Origin: Naematelia aurantialba
Lineage: Eukaryota; Basidiomycota; Tremellomycetes; Tremellales; Naemateliaceae
Reading direction: 5' to 3'
DNA: 64,000 nt
Assembly: GCA_021527695.1 (NCBI GenBank)
Contig: JAKFAO010000011.1
Span: 744,001-808,000, forward strand
This document shows positions 35,501 through 47,700 of the stretch, one piece after another. How positions within the stretch are numbered: position 1 is the stretch's first letter; each line of letters opens with the position of its first letter. Position numbers and translations under genes: made by a program. Under the pieces are notes generated by a model. It searched no databases. It worked only from the letters and a program-made list of their open reading frames with translations, and had not been told where the DNA came from.

Positions 35501-36608
35501 CGCGGCGAAACATCTCGAGCGTCTTTTCGCCGCGCTGCGGCAGGGCGAGCACACCCGGCCCAAACGGGAGGTTACGCGCCCGCCAGACGGGATAGGACGT
35601 GGTGATGATGGACGTCGGCTTGTCCTCGTTGATGTTCCACGACTTGATCGTTTTGTCTGTCGTCAGCCAGCATTCACGAGGCTTGGTCATACCGAGTGAA
35701 CAAGTGACAAGTTTATCCTGCCACCGCCTGTCCCAGTCGATACCATATATCTTGGCGTCGTGCGCCTTGATCACCACGATGGGAACGCTGCCTTTCTGCC
35801 AACAGCATCAGTCCCGATACACTCCTCACCAGTGACGCAGCATACCCTGCTGTCCCAAACTAGGACCTCCTTGCCGTGCGCCGTGGCGAGGACATGCTCG
35901 TGCTGGCGATTCCACTTGACCTGTGTGCCTGCCTGACCCCACGCGCAGAGCCGCATGATCGGCCCCTCGGTACGCAGGTCCCAGCCGCGGATCCCAGCGT
36001 CCATGCTCACCGTCGCCATGAGGTTGGGGTTCCGCGCGTGCCAGTTGATATCTGTGATAGCGCGGGCGTGTGCGTCTATGGACCTGTGCAGACACTTTTG
36101 GGCAGACAGGTCCCACACCAGCAGCTTCTGCGACGAGGTCGACAGGATCAGGTTCGATGTGGACGGGTGCGGCGACCACTGACAGCTACCACCACATCAG
36201 CCTGCACGCCAGAGCTGTCGTTGGTGTCGGTGTTGTGAACTTTGGGGCTCAGGCTCACTCGGCGATCTGCCACGTCCCGCCTTGGGGGATGAAACGGGGC
36301 GCATTGTTGAGGTTGGCCAAATCAAGGATATACAGGCCCTTCCGGCTCGCCAAGCAGACATCCCGGCTGGACGGGCTGATGGACAGCGATCCGACGGGCT
36401 GGTTGACAGAGATGGTCGAGCCTTCATGGAAGGGATCTGCTGGCTCGAGCTGGCGCAGCGTCACGGATGTCGTGTTTCGGTCGAGCCGCGGGCGCAGCGC
36501 CGTGCGAGGCGACACATCTGGCGGCGGCGGGACAAGGGCCGTGAGGGACGACCGCCGCGAGTCTGCAGAGGGGGAAGGGGGAAGAGGGACCCGGCTTGGC
36601 GATGTCAT
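32522..36608 (-). CDS. WDR59/Mtc5-like SEA/GATOR2 complex subunit
   Basis: Vacuole/lysosome-associated regulator of TORC1 nutrient signalling. Starts MTSPSRVPLPPSPSADSRRS (36608). A WD40 propeller follows: GTWQIAE-CQWSPHPSTSN, KLLVWDLSAQKCLHRSIDAH, WHARNPNLMATVSMDAGIRG, KVWNRQHEHVLATAHG-type repeats, VIKAHDAKIYGIDWDRR and RTLRIWPVGREITEK. An RWD domain spans RLTISMNGPWANGDRMAFM to PPNYPYTTEIPTFELERN. A long Ser/Pro region precedes a C-terminal RING-like zinc module: CVSCAGTGSTCSNC, CTFCRLPIKG, then after an intron CCHKCYHRTHASC and CPACPCECAFG. It ends at 32524-32522. WD40 + RWD + C-terminal zinc module is diagnostic for WDR59/Mtc5. Roughly 1,200 residues. Confidence 0.88.
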
Positions 36609-36751
36609 CTCATGTTTGCCAGTTGGAGTACAGTCACTCAGCCCAAAACCGACCAAGACGAGATTATTGAAGCTCGAGGTGCCTGATTTTGTTGACGTTT
36701 GGTTTGGTCGTTTACTCGTCGGTTCCCATCTCCACGGTGGAGATTTATGCC
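36609..36751. promoter_or_regulatory. Compact divergent promoter, WDR59 / Tlg1
   Basis: Only 143 bp lie between the two start codons. A 7-bp element occurs once per orientation: CGACCAA at 36650-36656 and TTGGTCG at 36704-36710. No TATA box is seen. Confidence 0.65.
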
Positions 36752-38074
36752 ATGTCCAGAGACCCATACGAGGATGTAAAGCGGTACGTGGAGCGGTCTC
36801 AGGCAGCCTCCTGACACGCAGAGACGTGGAGCAGAATCTCGCGACCACCCGTACGCTGTACGACGGCTACCGCGAGAATCCCAGCCCGTCTACGCTGGAG
36901 GAACTCAAGTCCACGGTCCAGCTGCTCGAGGGCGACCTGGCGGACCTGGAAGAGACGGTGCGGGCGGTCGAGGAGATCGGAGATCGGTGGGGCATTGGGG
37001 CGCAGGAAGTGGGCCGCAGACGGGCATTTGTGGAACGTGTCCAGCGGGATGTGGCGGTGAGCTCTGCCTCATGATACGCCTCGCTGGCGTGTCTCCACGC
37101 CATGCCTTCGTGCTACCGCCGCTTACCCAGAGGCAGGACATCCGCAGCCGATTGTTCAGTAAAGGTAAAGAGCGGGCCCGCGCAACGTCGTATACAGATA
37201 TCGAGGATGACTACGGCGAGAACGGGGATGGGGACGCGGAGGAGGCCCGGCGCTGGGAGATCGAGGAGCAGCAGGTGCGTGCACGTCGGCTGGCGAACTG
37301 GGCCTGGATGCGCTGACGCCGCCGCCACAGACGCTGATGACGAGGCAAGATGATACCCTCGGGGTCATTTCGGGCGCGCTGCATACCCTTGCCTCGCAGG
37401 CGGGCTTGATAAACAGCGAGGTAGCGCAGCAGAGCGAGTGAGTACTTGTTTCTACGTCGACTCGGCTTTCGACGCCTTTATCTTATCAACGGCAACGCTC
37501 AACACCTTCACTATCACCGGCACCGCTCAACACCTTCACTATCACCGGCAGCGTTTACTAGTTCCACGACGGCCACTATCTACACACCTAGACCTCTTCA
37601 ACGACGGCTCCGACCTTAAAGCTCTGCGACGACGACCACGATTCTCGACGTCTTCTACATCTATACCCACCATATCCACAATTGGATCCCCAGAGGTGCT
37701 AACATGTCCACCTCGCAGGATGCTAGACGATCTTGGCAATCGGGTAGACACCACCGACTCTCGTCTACGGAAGGTCCGGCGACAGATGGAAGACTTTATC
37801 CGGCGCAACGAAGGTGAGCTCCGAACCCTTCCTGCCAGTACAGGAAAACAACTACCCTCCCAGCACATCCACATCCACAAAGACAAAGCACCTCCCAGCA
37901 CATCTTTCGCACACCAACAGCTTCTCATCATCCCAACACCTCCGCACAGCATCCAGCTCACCCACCCAGAACCAGGATCACGCTGACATCCCTCTAGAGA
38001 CGAAGAGCGGGTGGTTGATCTGTATCTTGATATTCGTGCTCATCGTCCTCCTTGTCGCCGTCATCATCACATAG
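36752..38074 (+). CDS. Qc-SNARE of the Tlg1/syntaxin-6 family
   Basis: Tail-anchored t-SNARE for trans-Golgi/endosome fusion. Starts MSRDPYEDVKR and splices to RDVEQNLATTRTLYDGYREN, the N-terminal three-helix domain (LEGDLADLEETVRAVEEIGD, RRRAFVERVQRDVARQDI). A charged linker, KGKERARATSYTDIEDDYGE, leads to the SNARE helix LMTRQDDTLGVISGALHTLA, SQAGLINSEVAQQSEMLDDL with the zero-layer Gln, then GNRVDTTDSRLRKVRRQMED. A C-terminal anchor WLICILIFVLIVLLVAVIIT ends at the TAG. About 230 residues, at least five introns, one with a 28-bp duplication (37497-37552). The TM anchor is split from the SNARE helix by the last intron. Confidence 0.9.
37497..37552. repeat. 28-bp direct repeat in syntaxin intron
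   Basis: Two adjacent copies of a 28-bp unit beginning gctcaacaccttcactatca, in the intron between the SEVAQQSE and MLDDLGN exons. Confidence 0.85.
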
Positions 38075-38527
38075 CAATCGCCCGCTCCACGCCTCCATGC
38101 ACTATATACACACTGAGCTTCAATTCCCGATAGAGCGTCCCTTATCGTCTCAAAAGTCAAAGTAGAGACAGTACAGTCTGCTCTCGCATTCATTACAATA
38201 GTTCAAGGAGGTCTCTTTCTTCCAAGTCCTTGCCTCTGCTTCATGCTTATCATCTACGTCCGTACCTTGCAGCTATAGTGGACAAGGTGCATCTAATATG
38301 CGCTGCGATGTAACGCGGCGGCAGCGACCGGCTGAGCGACAAGTACGACCCAGAATCATTCCACATGCCTGTTTTCAAGCAACGAACCAATGCACCTCCG
38401 AGCTGCCGCTAACCTCACAGCTAGGTATTATCTGCAGTTATGCAGAACGGTGCTGCCTAGAGTCACCCCCGGTCCACCATGCATTCGCTTGTCGATTGGA
38501 CGCTAAAAGCTCAGAAACCAAAAAGGT
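38075..38527. other. Intergenic, syntaxin to tRNA-Leu
   Basis: 453 bp, no gene seen. It includes the downstream flank of the minus-strand tRNA. Confidence 0.5.
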
Positions 38528-38622
38528 TGATGAGAGTGGGATTCGAACCCACGCCCGAAGACTGCCGAAGTTATTCGGTAATAACCTTAAGACAGCGCCT
38601 TAGACCGCTCGGCCATCTCACC
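38528..38622 (-). tRNA. tRNA-Leu (AAG), intron-containing
   Basis: Class II tRNA on the minus strand. The acceptor is GGTGAGA (38622-38616) with TCTCATC and discriminator A at 38528. The D arm contains TGGCCGAGCGGTCTAAGGCG and the anticodon stem is CTGTC/GGCAG with one G-U. The loop TTAAGG gives anticodon AAG. A short intron of about 17 nt follows position 37. The variable arm is followed by T arm GTGGG-TTCGAAT-CCCAC. Confidence 0.94.
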
Positions 38623-39680
38623 GTTTCATGATGAACGATTCATGCACGGTTATCTGATATGGTTGCTGGTCCCACAGGATATGTCAGAGATGTTATGTCT
38701 ACGATTGATTCGGGCTGCTGCGCGGTTGTGTTGTAGATCTTGACGACCGCTTTCGCCCACTTCTTGAGCGCCTCAAACGCCAGTCTGCACTGTACCACTC
38801 CACCAGCGGCGGCTGTGGTTGGCGACAGAGGAAAGATCGCTAGGAGACCCGAGTCAGCAATTCACGTCGTATTGGTTCTTGATCTCAGGTGTCCTCCAGA
38901 GTCACGACAACATCGACAGGGCGCGCCGTTCGGACGGTGACTCGTGGATGCTCCTCTGTCCTGTTGCCCCAGCATCCCCTTAGATCGTAGCCTTTCTTCC
39001 TGTAGTGATTGGCGACGATGTCGTGCATTCCGTGTCCGGTATATCGTCGAACATGCCCTTCAAGGCATTCTTTGTCTGCCGAAGGCATGAGTTCATAGAT
39101 CTATATGCTATAGATGCCTTCTTCGGCCAGCCCACTTACTTGTGAGGGTCATTGCTGGTTCTTCAAATGACGAGGGGCAGGTGATTGGAAATCGCAGTAA
39201 GATATATTTCTGGCGTGGAGTCTTGTGAGAACAACATCATGTCCCAATCGCTCCGGATCACACATCTCGCACATCCTAATGGTGCCTCACGTATGGTGGA
39301 GCACCCCACCACCAACAGCAACTTTCCCAATAAGTAGTAGGGAGGGTCGACGTGGCTCCAGTGATACGAGCTGCAAAAAGAGATGTGCCGGATCCCGGAA
39401 CGCAAGTCAGCATTAATGACTGCACTACATCTTGACACGCCAGATGCTCGCTGAATCTGGTCGCGCTCATCTTTACATGGTGAACAGATCTGTTCTTATA
39501 ACTGGCTCTTCTCGACTGAAAGAGCGCAGCGAAAGATTGCCTGCGTCTCTACATGACAGAGCAGCTCGTAAGAAGAAATGTGGACACTCGACGAAGCCAA
39601 GAAGCATGCTCTTATGTCCATGTAATCGGATGCTACAGATTCTAAAGCACTTCGACTTTCCCGTTGGACAACGCCATTCC
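38623..39680. other. Intergenic, tRNA-Leu to MFS transporter
   Basis: 1.06 kb without a supported gene. Several short ORFs exist on both strands, but none shows splice-consistent extension, a domain or low-complexity pattern. No repeat or transposon end was seen. Confidence 0.5.
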
Positions 39681-41338
39681 CTACGCTCTCCAGCCTTTAG
39701 GTCTCGGCACGAGGAACCACAACACCAGACTGAACCCCAGAAAAGCGATGACGAGCGGCTGGAGGATCCATACGCCGTACTGGTTTCGTCAGTACCGCAC
39801 CTGCTGCCGTTCTGACCAGTCACGCAACTTACGTGATTTGACAATGCACCCGTGATGCTGACTGTCAGCTCACGGACAAGAGGCGGGCTCACAATGGCAT
39901 CATGGCGCTCCCGGCTTGTCCTAGACTGGCGATCCAGCCGATCGTGCCTCCCTGCAGCTCGCCCGGGATGACATCGACGACGACCATCATGACAATTGGG
40001 TACATGGGGCCGAGCATGAAGCCGATGACGGCGAAACATGCGGCGTTGGCAGGGATGGAATTCACCAACCAGACAGCTATATCGAGCCCAATGGCGACCC
40101 CTGAGCTGTAAGGATAGGTGGCTCAGTAAAAGTACCTAGGAGGAACGAGAGACGACGACTCGCTAGATATAGACCGAGTTGTGTGGGCCGAGAAATCGGG
40201 TGACGGGGATCAAGAGTACTCTTCCAAGCGTCAAGCCTGGTCATCAGCCGCGCGAGAAGCCAAATTGCCCACCTCCAAAGTAGCCGACAGAGACGTATCC
40301 TGCATTCGAGTTTCCCCCTCTCTCGTCCAGAATAAAACTGACTGCCCAGCCACCGACAGTCACTTCCACGCCAACCTGCCATCAGTCTTCTGATCTTGGA
40401 GTTCACTCACGTATATGAGGATGTAGAATGCCATATAATGCACAACCGGCGTGGTCAGGATGCGCTTCATCTTTCCGCCGCTTGCCGACTTTTCGACATC
40501 TGGTCGGACGCCGACCACTTGATCCTCTGTGCGACCGCGGAACACCACGGCAAGAAACAACGCGGTTGCGATGGCTAGGCCGAGCGACACGGTGAAGTAG
40601 AGGTATACACGGGGGACGCGCTTGACAAACTCGGTCGAGACGAGCGGAGAGACGGTGGCGCCGAGACCATACACCGCGTGCATGAGGAACATCTTGGTCG
40701 ATGCGCCGGGAAGGCGGGAGGTCAGCGAGTTTACTTGAGCATCTTGCAGCCCAAGGCCGTAGCCAACAAAGAAGTAGCCGAGGACAAAAACAGGATAGGG
40801 TGCGCCCCAACACAGCCAAACGTAGCCGAGGCCCTGGCAAGCGGCGCCGAAGGGCGCAACGAGCCCAAAGCCGAATCGATCGGTGAGCCATACGTTGGTG
40901 AGACCGCTGCTCATGAAGCCCAGAAAGTTGAACACCCAGATAATGGAGATCACAAGGTAGTCGAGCTGCTGTCAGTCCAGTCGCCGGGTAAGGACCTACA
41001 TTATAGTATATTTGAAGTGAAGGGAGAAGGGTTCCTTGAGACGCGTCGTTCCAGCCGGCTAGGAACATGACCATGAACAGTGTCATTCTACTGTTAGCGC
41101 TACAAGGCAACTTGACCCACAGCATCATTGCGCTCAGCAGCTTGCCAGGCAGCGGTCGATCTCGTCGCAATCGCTTAATCACGAGATGATCCTTTGGCTC
41201 AACAGACTCAGACACCATCGCCAGACCGTTTGTCGTCCCAGGATCTAGTGGTACCGGTGGATCTGGCGACAGGCCAAGCTCCTTCATCGGGGTGTCTGCT
41301 TGTGCAATTGCTACCGAGGACGTTGTTTCAGGATCCAT
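39681..41338 (-). CDS. Major facilitator superfamily transporter
   Basis: Multi-pass transporter; substrate unknown. Starts MDPETTSSVAIAQADTPMKE (41338) with a long hydrophilic N-terminus, then FMVMFLAGWNDASQGTLLPS (TM1). The second exon group reads ISIIWVFNFLGFMSSGLTNV, GFGLVAPFGAACQGLGYVWL, FVLGYFFVGYGLGLQDAQVN, VYGLGATVSPLVSTEF and YLYFTVSLGLAIATALFLAV. The second half has YILIYVGVEVTVGGWAVSF, GYFGGLTLGRVLLIPVTRFL, IGFMLGPMYPIVMMVVVDVI, QGGTIGWIASLGQAGSAMMP and IAFLGFSLVLWFLVPRPKGW, ending RA at the TAG 39683-39681. GYGLGLQDAQVN and the GVEVTVGGW motif resemble the fucose-permease/Bsc6-like fungal MFS group. About 480 residues. Confidence 0.88.
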
Positions 41339-42288
41339 GCTGTATCAGAGCCAGACACAAGTCGGTAGCGTAGGTGGATGTTCTCGCCCTTGACTTTGCT
41401 GTGGGCTGCTTTTTGAACCCCTAGTCAGAGATCTGCTGAGCAAGCCATCGACCAACTCGCAATGCACACGGCAAATGCTTTCCGCCAAGCAGGCCGCACG
41501 ACTGCTTCAACGACACGCCTTAGGTCGTCCGGAAAAGCTGCGGGGTCGACGAGCGGATGCTGCGCATTCGAGTCTGGACTGTTTTGACGGAGGCCGAAAA
41601 ACTCGAGCAACGTGCATGTGAGTCGGGGAATTGGGCCGAGGACGCCGAGGCAATGAAGACGAGAATCCAGTGACTCCATGTCCAGCTCATTCCTGTGTTG
41701 TTGATCTCCAAAGTCTTGACATCATGGGCGACGGTCCTTCGAACAGCGTGCGAGGCGAGGGGCATGGATGATCATGACAGGAACGACAGTGAAAGGGTGG
41801 CTACGCATCAGCACTCCATCCACTCCTCCGATCTGCCCAGTCGCGCCGCCTAGTTGATATGGCAGCTTCAGCAGTGCTGTGAGAGGGTTAGCGAGCCATG
41901 TTTGCCTGCCGCTGAGGATGGATTGTAGAGTCCCACGGTGAATGCTTCTAGAAATGTTGGGGAGGGAGGCAGTGCTTGGATCGCAAGGATCTGCGGCCCG
42001 GGGGTCTGCTCTGACCACCGACGTCTGATTGCCGAATCATTCAAGAGACGTGTGCGCAGGCGTCGGCTTGACTGATTCCTCCTCTGCTCTTGTCAACGCT
42101 GGCGTCTCGAGTGTGGCCTCCCTCGACATCTCAGTCACTAGGTAGCTGGCTGTATCGAAAGCTGCTCGTGGGATGGACAAGGAATCCAATCTGTAGGTGG
42201 GATCGCTTTGGAAAGGAACATGAGAAGGGGATTGTCGACCGTCTGTGCCTAGCGACACTTGCGCGCTATCACTGCATGTTCTATCATC
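41339..42288. other. Intergenic with possible minus-strand exons
   Basis: 950 bp between divergent genes. Three overlapping minus-strand frames (42258-42037, 42018-41722, 41679-41425) look partly protein-like. I could not join them with convincing splice sites. Confidence 0.4.
41425..41679 (-). CDS. Possible small hypothetical protein
   Basis: An uninterrupted ATG-started frame of 84 residues with a moderately protein-like sequence (HCLGVLGPIPRLTCTLLEFF, then FPDDLRRVVEAVVRPAWRKA). No family recognised. It may be the last exon of a larger minus-strand gene reaching up to about 42258, or spurious. It ends 86 bp upstream of the MFS start codon on the same strand. Confidence 0.22.
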   Translation of the reverse strand: MESLDSRLHCLGVLGPIPRLTCTLLEFFGLRQNSPDSNAQHPLVDPAAFPDDLRRVVEAVVRPAWRKAFAVCIASWSMACSADL

Positions 42289-44496
42289 ATGACCCTCACC
42301 ATGTTGGACCTCTCACTCATCCCGGCAGAGATGTACGACAGCAGAGACGCAGCCAGTGGCCTCTCGTGGCTAGACTTTGACGTGCCCTGCCTGGAAATCG
42401 AGATAACTGCCAGTCAAACGGAGACGGCTGAGCGGCAGGAGGAAGTGGAGTCTTGTCTCGAGAGGATCGTGGGTCGAGTCAACATTGTCGCGCTGACTGT
42501 AGTCACGAGCTTCTCCTTCCCAGTCTCCCATCTTGGCCCGCTGTACCCCCCGACAATCACATGTCAAAGTACCTCACTCTACTCCACCCCCAAAACCCGC
42601 CCCCGCCTGGGCACTCAAAGGGTGTCCATTCGCTAGAGATGAGCCTCAGGAGGGTTCTATCGTGCCCCTACTTCATTGGATGGAGGGCCCCAAGTGCAAA
42701 GTTCACCCTATACCGACGCTCGCCGCTCTCCCTTCAACGGACGAGGCTCTCATCACCGATCCCCAGGATCCATGCGAGCCCAGTCAAGCCTCTTATGTTC
42801 AAGGTATGCTCAGTTACTACAACACGATGTGTGGGCAGGAAACGCCAGGCGGTGTCACCCAGCAAGAGGTCCCAAATCCACTCACATTGCCCCCTCTATC
42901 TCATCATCAGCGGAACGGCCTGCACATTCACACGTCTGACCCCGCGTTCACCGTTGAGCCCGCTGTCTCGGCAGCAAGCTCTGATCCCTCTTGGGCTTTT
43001 GCCACTCATACACAGCCACAGTCTTCCGAACTTGCTCTGACTTGTGCGATGTCCGAAGAACCGTGCGACAACTCGTTCATCGGCTGGCCCGAGCGCTCTG
43101 GATCCAGACCTACCTCATTCTCTGCCCATACGCTGCCGTGTGCCAGCAAACCCTCGCCAAATATCACCTCGCCGGCCCCATCTAGCTCTCTGGATGCGCC
43201 GACTGACGGCAGGCCCAAAATACGAAGGCGCGTCGGGTCATTAAGCAGTAGCGACTCCAGCTCCAGTACGACGGAAGAGCCAAGTCCAGCGAAACTTGAA
43301 CAGTTGGACGATTATGCAGGGTCACAGATCCCTGCACCGAGGTCACAAGAGAACGATGAGTCACTCGCTTTGGAGGCGAGCTTCTTCCGCGGCGGCCGAC
43401 TGGTGTATGGTCTTCTGCAAGCTTCAGCGTCTGTTCTTCCGCAAGGCCTCCTGCCCAGCAGAGCCGAAGGAGGAAGGCGTTCACAACCATCCAGGATGAG
43501 CAAGGGTCAGTTTGATGGCAAGGTGAGCTGTGTACGTTGTGTCACAGCTGATGTCAGCTGGTATCCGAACCACATAGAGAGGCAGTTGTGAGTCTCAAAA
43601 CGACGTGGCTCACGCTCAGGACTCCATACTGTTACCCAAACGTGGACGAGCCAGGAGACTGTCCCAGTCGAGACTGCCGGGTGCTTGGAGTACGGCTGTC
43701 AACGCCCCAGACGGACCAGCAATGCGACTTGGCGAAGCATCCACTGCAATATCCCAGTGGGACGGGCCAGCGATGTCTGATTTACTCCAGAGCCAGTCGA
43801 CTGGCGCTCCGGATCCCAGAACCTTCTCGGCCGGCAAAACGGAAAGTTTGGCCCTGTCTAAGCGCAAAGCCGACGATATCGACGCTAGCCCAAATGCGCC
43901 TTGGCAGCAACCGTTTGACGCACGGGGGAAGAAGCCTGCAAAGACGAAGAGGCTTGCCACCACCTCACTTTCTCCATCCGTAGAAGTAAGTCTGCGGTAC
44001 GTCTACAGGTACCCACTGAGACGACAGGTACCGTCAAGCGTGCCGGTCAAGCCCACCCTCCCCGACTACAAACCGTTCACCTCAGATGGGCTCGAGGAGC
44101 CTCCTCACCACCGTGCCAGTTCGGAAGATCCGATAGCGGAGATGGACTCGATTGCGCCCCGGGCGGACAATAAGAGGGAGTACACCATAGATGAGGTAGG
44201 ATCTCCGTTCTGCCACCCATAATCTCTCTCGCCACTCTCTTCATCATTCCCCACCTGCAGAGGGGCGGCGTTGACAGACAGGATCTGCTCATTCTCGGAT
44301 GCTGGGACGGGCGGGGAGCGTTATGCGATGCCACACTGCGTCACATGCAGGATGTGCTCAAGCAGGCGGGATATCGAGAGCGAAGCACAAATGCGCTCAA
44401 ATGGCGGTAAGTCGCGTCAATGGTCCATGGCTGAGAAGCAGTGTGAAAAACAAGCTGAGCCAGCTGTTCGAAGCTAAGAGACTGGATCGGGCATAA
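42289..44496 (+). CDS. Unknown protein with C-terminal helix-turn-helix-like region
   Basis: Function not recognised. Six exons (42289-42468, 42524-43522, 43578-43985, 44028-44195, 44261-44406, 44442-44496) join in frame to 651 residues. It begins MTLTMLDLSLIPAEMYDSRD. The centre is Ser/Pro-rich with KIRRRVGSLSSSDSSSSTTE, and a basic stretch ARGKKPAKTKRLATTSLSP could be a nuclear localisation signal. The end, VDRQDLLILGCWDGRGALCD, ATLRHMQDVLKQAGYRERST, NALKWRVKNKLSQLFEAKRL, has the spacing of a Myb/SANT-like three-helix fold with conserved Trp and Arg positions. A nuclear DNA-binding role is therefore possible but is inference only. Intron sizes (42-65 nt) and clean phases argue that the gene is real. 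Confidence 0.65.
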
Positions 44497-44749
44497 GCGC
44501 TAGGCGATGAGCTCTAGTACAGATCCCGAAGATGGGTGTCTGTGGACTCAAGCAGCGAGCGGCATTCCTGATAAGCTGTTTCACAGTACGAGTACAGCAC
44601 AAAAGTTCATGCCATGGAGAGGTAGAGTCATGTTGTATGCATCGCTGGTGACGCTGCCACGTGGCTTGTATTTCGCCAACCTGCGCGCCATCAACTTTGT
44701 GATTCTCGACCTATTGAGCACATCCATCTCTTGGCCTGGTGTTTACAAG

Positions 44750-47700
44750 ATGTCCTCGTGGATGTCACAAAACACACCAGGGCCTGCACCGCTGGGTCAG
44801 TCTTCCATCCAGGCGCTGTATCCTCCCATTCCTCAACAGCCCAATCAACCGTTCAACAGCTACCAGCAGCCGTCCTCCCAGCAGCTGCAGCCCTTTCACC
44901 CTCCTCCCTCACAGTTCTCGCATACCGCCGCCGTCCAACAATATGGACCTGGTCCTTCGACCAGTCAGGTCCAGACGTACCAGGGCGGCCAGGGGCAGAC
45001 GCAGCCTTACCAGAACTACGGTTACGTGAAGCAGTCGGTGCTGCAACCCCAGCCGGTGATCGAGCTGCAGAACGAAGATCCGGTTTACGGGCCCCTGGGG
45101 CGCGCGCGCAGCAAGGTCGAGCGAGCGCTGCGTGGCGACGAGGAGGTCTCCCCGGACCTCGCAGACGCTATAGTGCAGACTGGTAAGCCGAGATCATGCG
45201 GGTGAGCTGACATCAGGCGGCCTCGCGACGGAATTGTACGTCGATCCAGTGACGCCGGCGCACGCGCCATTTCGGGTCATTCGTACCACCCCACTGCCGG
45301 ACGCACTGCACCAGGAGCTGAATTGTGAGTCGGGCTGAAGCATGAGGTACTGATGGCAGACAAAAACGTGTCGGCCAAGATGGGGCTGTTCGAGGCGATC
45401 GAACGAGCTTGGTTCACCGTCGACAACAAGCTCTTTCTCTGGGACTACAATGATGGGTGAGGCGGATCGTTCGAGTCTTGCTCATAAACAGTCGCGATTT
45501 CAGCAGATACGACGAACAGCCGGAGAACATCCAGGCCGTGGGCCTCGTGACTGCTCGCAAAGGTGAGGTCTACGATTTGAGGAGCCGCTGACAGCAGACG
45601 TTTTCATCGACCAGATCACACACATCCTCCTCATTGCCACGGCCACACGAGTGACGCTACTCGGTCTCGCATTCAACTCGTCGACTCCACGGCAGCTCGA
45701 ACTGTTCTATACCAACTTCTCCGCCGAGCTCCCATCCCCCGTCACCTACATCGCAGGCACACCGAGCGGGCGGATCTTCATGCTCGGCGCTGACAAGGAC
45801 ATCTACGAGGTCGAGTATTCGAATTCACCCGGCATGTTTTGGGGTTCAGGAGCAAAGGTGTCCATCCGAAACTGCACAAATTCAAAGAAGAACTACGTCC
45901 CGAGCTTCCTCTCGTGGGCTGGTGAGTCACCATTTGCAGTATTTCCTGACGTGTAGGCAAAGAGGGCGTCGCCAAAATTGCACTGGACAGCCTCTCCAGT
46001 CGGCTATGGACGCTCCGTACGACTGGCGAAATTGAGCTGTACGATGTGACGCCTGGCAGGTTTGAGCTCCGACGGACGTACCACGGTTTGGGAACCTTGC
46101 TGGTCGAGCAGGGAATTGTGCAGCAGGCATCGCAGCCAGGTGCAAAGATCGTGTCCATCTGTCCCATATCCCTGCGACATAGTAGTCGCTTCGGCCTCGT
46201 TGCCATTACGGCAAATGGTGAGCTCATAACACTGCATAGCTGACATCAGGTGCTCGCATCTTCTTCGACATTGCCCCGGCCGCTAATGCCCGACCTGCCG
46301 TCCGCCTGCCGACCGTCATGAACCAGGCACTCAACGATACATCACTATACTCGTCACAGATCTTCATTGCTGCACAATCAGATAACTCACCGACTCCCGC
46401 AACGCGCTTGCATGTCTTTGTTCCCCCACCCGGTCGGCTGACAGCCCCACGAGAGAACTCTGATCGACTTGAGAGCGGTCCCCACCAGGAGATGAGGGCA
46501 GAAGAGTTGATCCCGAGCGACGTATGGGCGATAGCAGAGGTTCCTATCCCTGCTCATCCCTATCTGCTTGTTCCCAACACCAACCGCTTGCTTTCCGCCC
46601 TTCCGCGCCAGCTGAACGTCGAGCCGCAGCAATTCCTGATACTTGCGACGAGCGGGCTCTACTTTGCGACGGTGCCTAGGCCGCTTGACATGCTCACCGC
46701 CGAACTCGAGGCAGACAAGGACCGCGCCATCGCCAATGCACTCCAATCGTTTGGCAAGATCCAGCTAGCGACTATGGGTCTCGCACTCGGGGCGACCTCG
46801 GATATGAAGAACCAAGACGTGGCGTCGACCGTGGGACAGATTATCACATTCTCGACTCCTCCGGTTATCAATACTGGCACGGCTGGACGGACCATCATAT
46901 ATAGTGCTCGACACGAGGGGCTCGCTCTGATCATCGCGCGATATCTCCGGCCTATATGGGGGCAGGCTATCACGCGCCTCATCGTGGGTCGGCAAATGTT
47001 GGCCGTGAGCGAGGCGGTCTTGCTGGATGTGCAGGGGAAACTGGAGCAGCTTCGGCGGTATCTTGACGAGTGAGTCTTTCGATACCTCGACGAGTTGGTT
47101 CACGCAGATTTTGCTGACCCAATCTTAGGAACCCATTCCCCCGTGTCCATGCCGAGGGAGATGCCAAGTTGGCGTGGGAGCAAGAAGACATTTCCATCGC
47201 GTCGCTCGAAATGCTCATCAAGCTAGCCATCGAGGGCATTTCGTTTGTCCTCCTGCTCAACGACTACAAGCTCTCCGAGGTCGTTGCTAGGTAAGCGACT
47301 TGATGGCGTGGCTGACGTCAGGTGTGATCCGCAAGTGCAGTCAACCCTCGCCGGCCTGACATACCAGTCCCTGTTGACCGAGACACTGGGGCGAGACGTC
47401 GCAAAGCGTCTCTTGAATGCTCTGATCGAGCTGCAGATCGGCCAAGAACTGAGCGTTAGTGAGACCCGTGGCGGGAGCTGATGGTAGATTGACACGCTCT
47501 CGGAGATCCTTCAACAGCGGTGTGGGTCCTTTTGCCAACCCGGTGATGTGGTCATGTACAAGGCAGAGGAGTCATTACGTCGTGCCGAAGGGACTCGCGA
47601 TGCGTCCGAAAGGCAAGCAAGCCTCAACGAGTCGTTACGGTGAGTAGCAGCTTCATTGAGAGTTTGAGCGGTCGAGCTGATAGTGTAGCCTATTTGCCAA

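Noticed and set aside
38623..39680. Transposon remnant in the gene-poor stretch
   Set aside because: No transposase-like peptide, terminal repeat or target duplication could be found by eye.
40678..41070. 130-codon plus-strand ORF across the MFS gene
   Set aside because: Antisense shadow of well-supported transporter exons.
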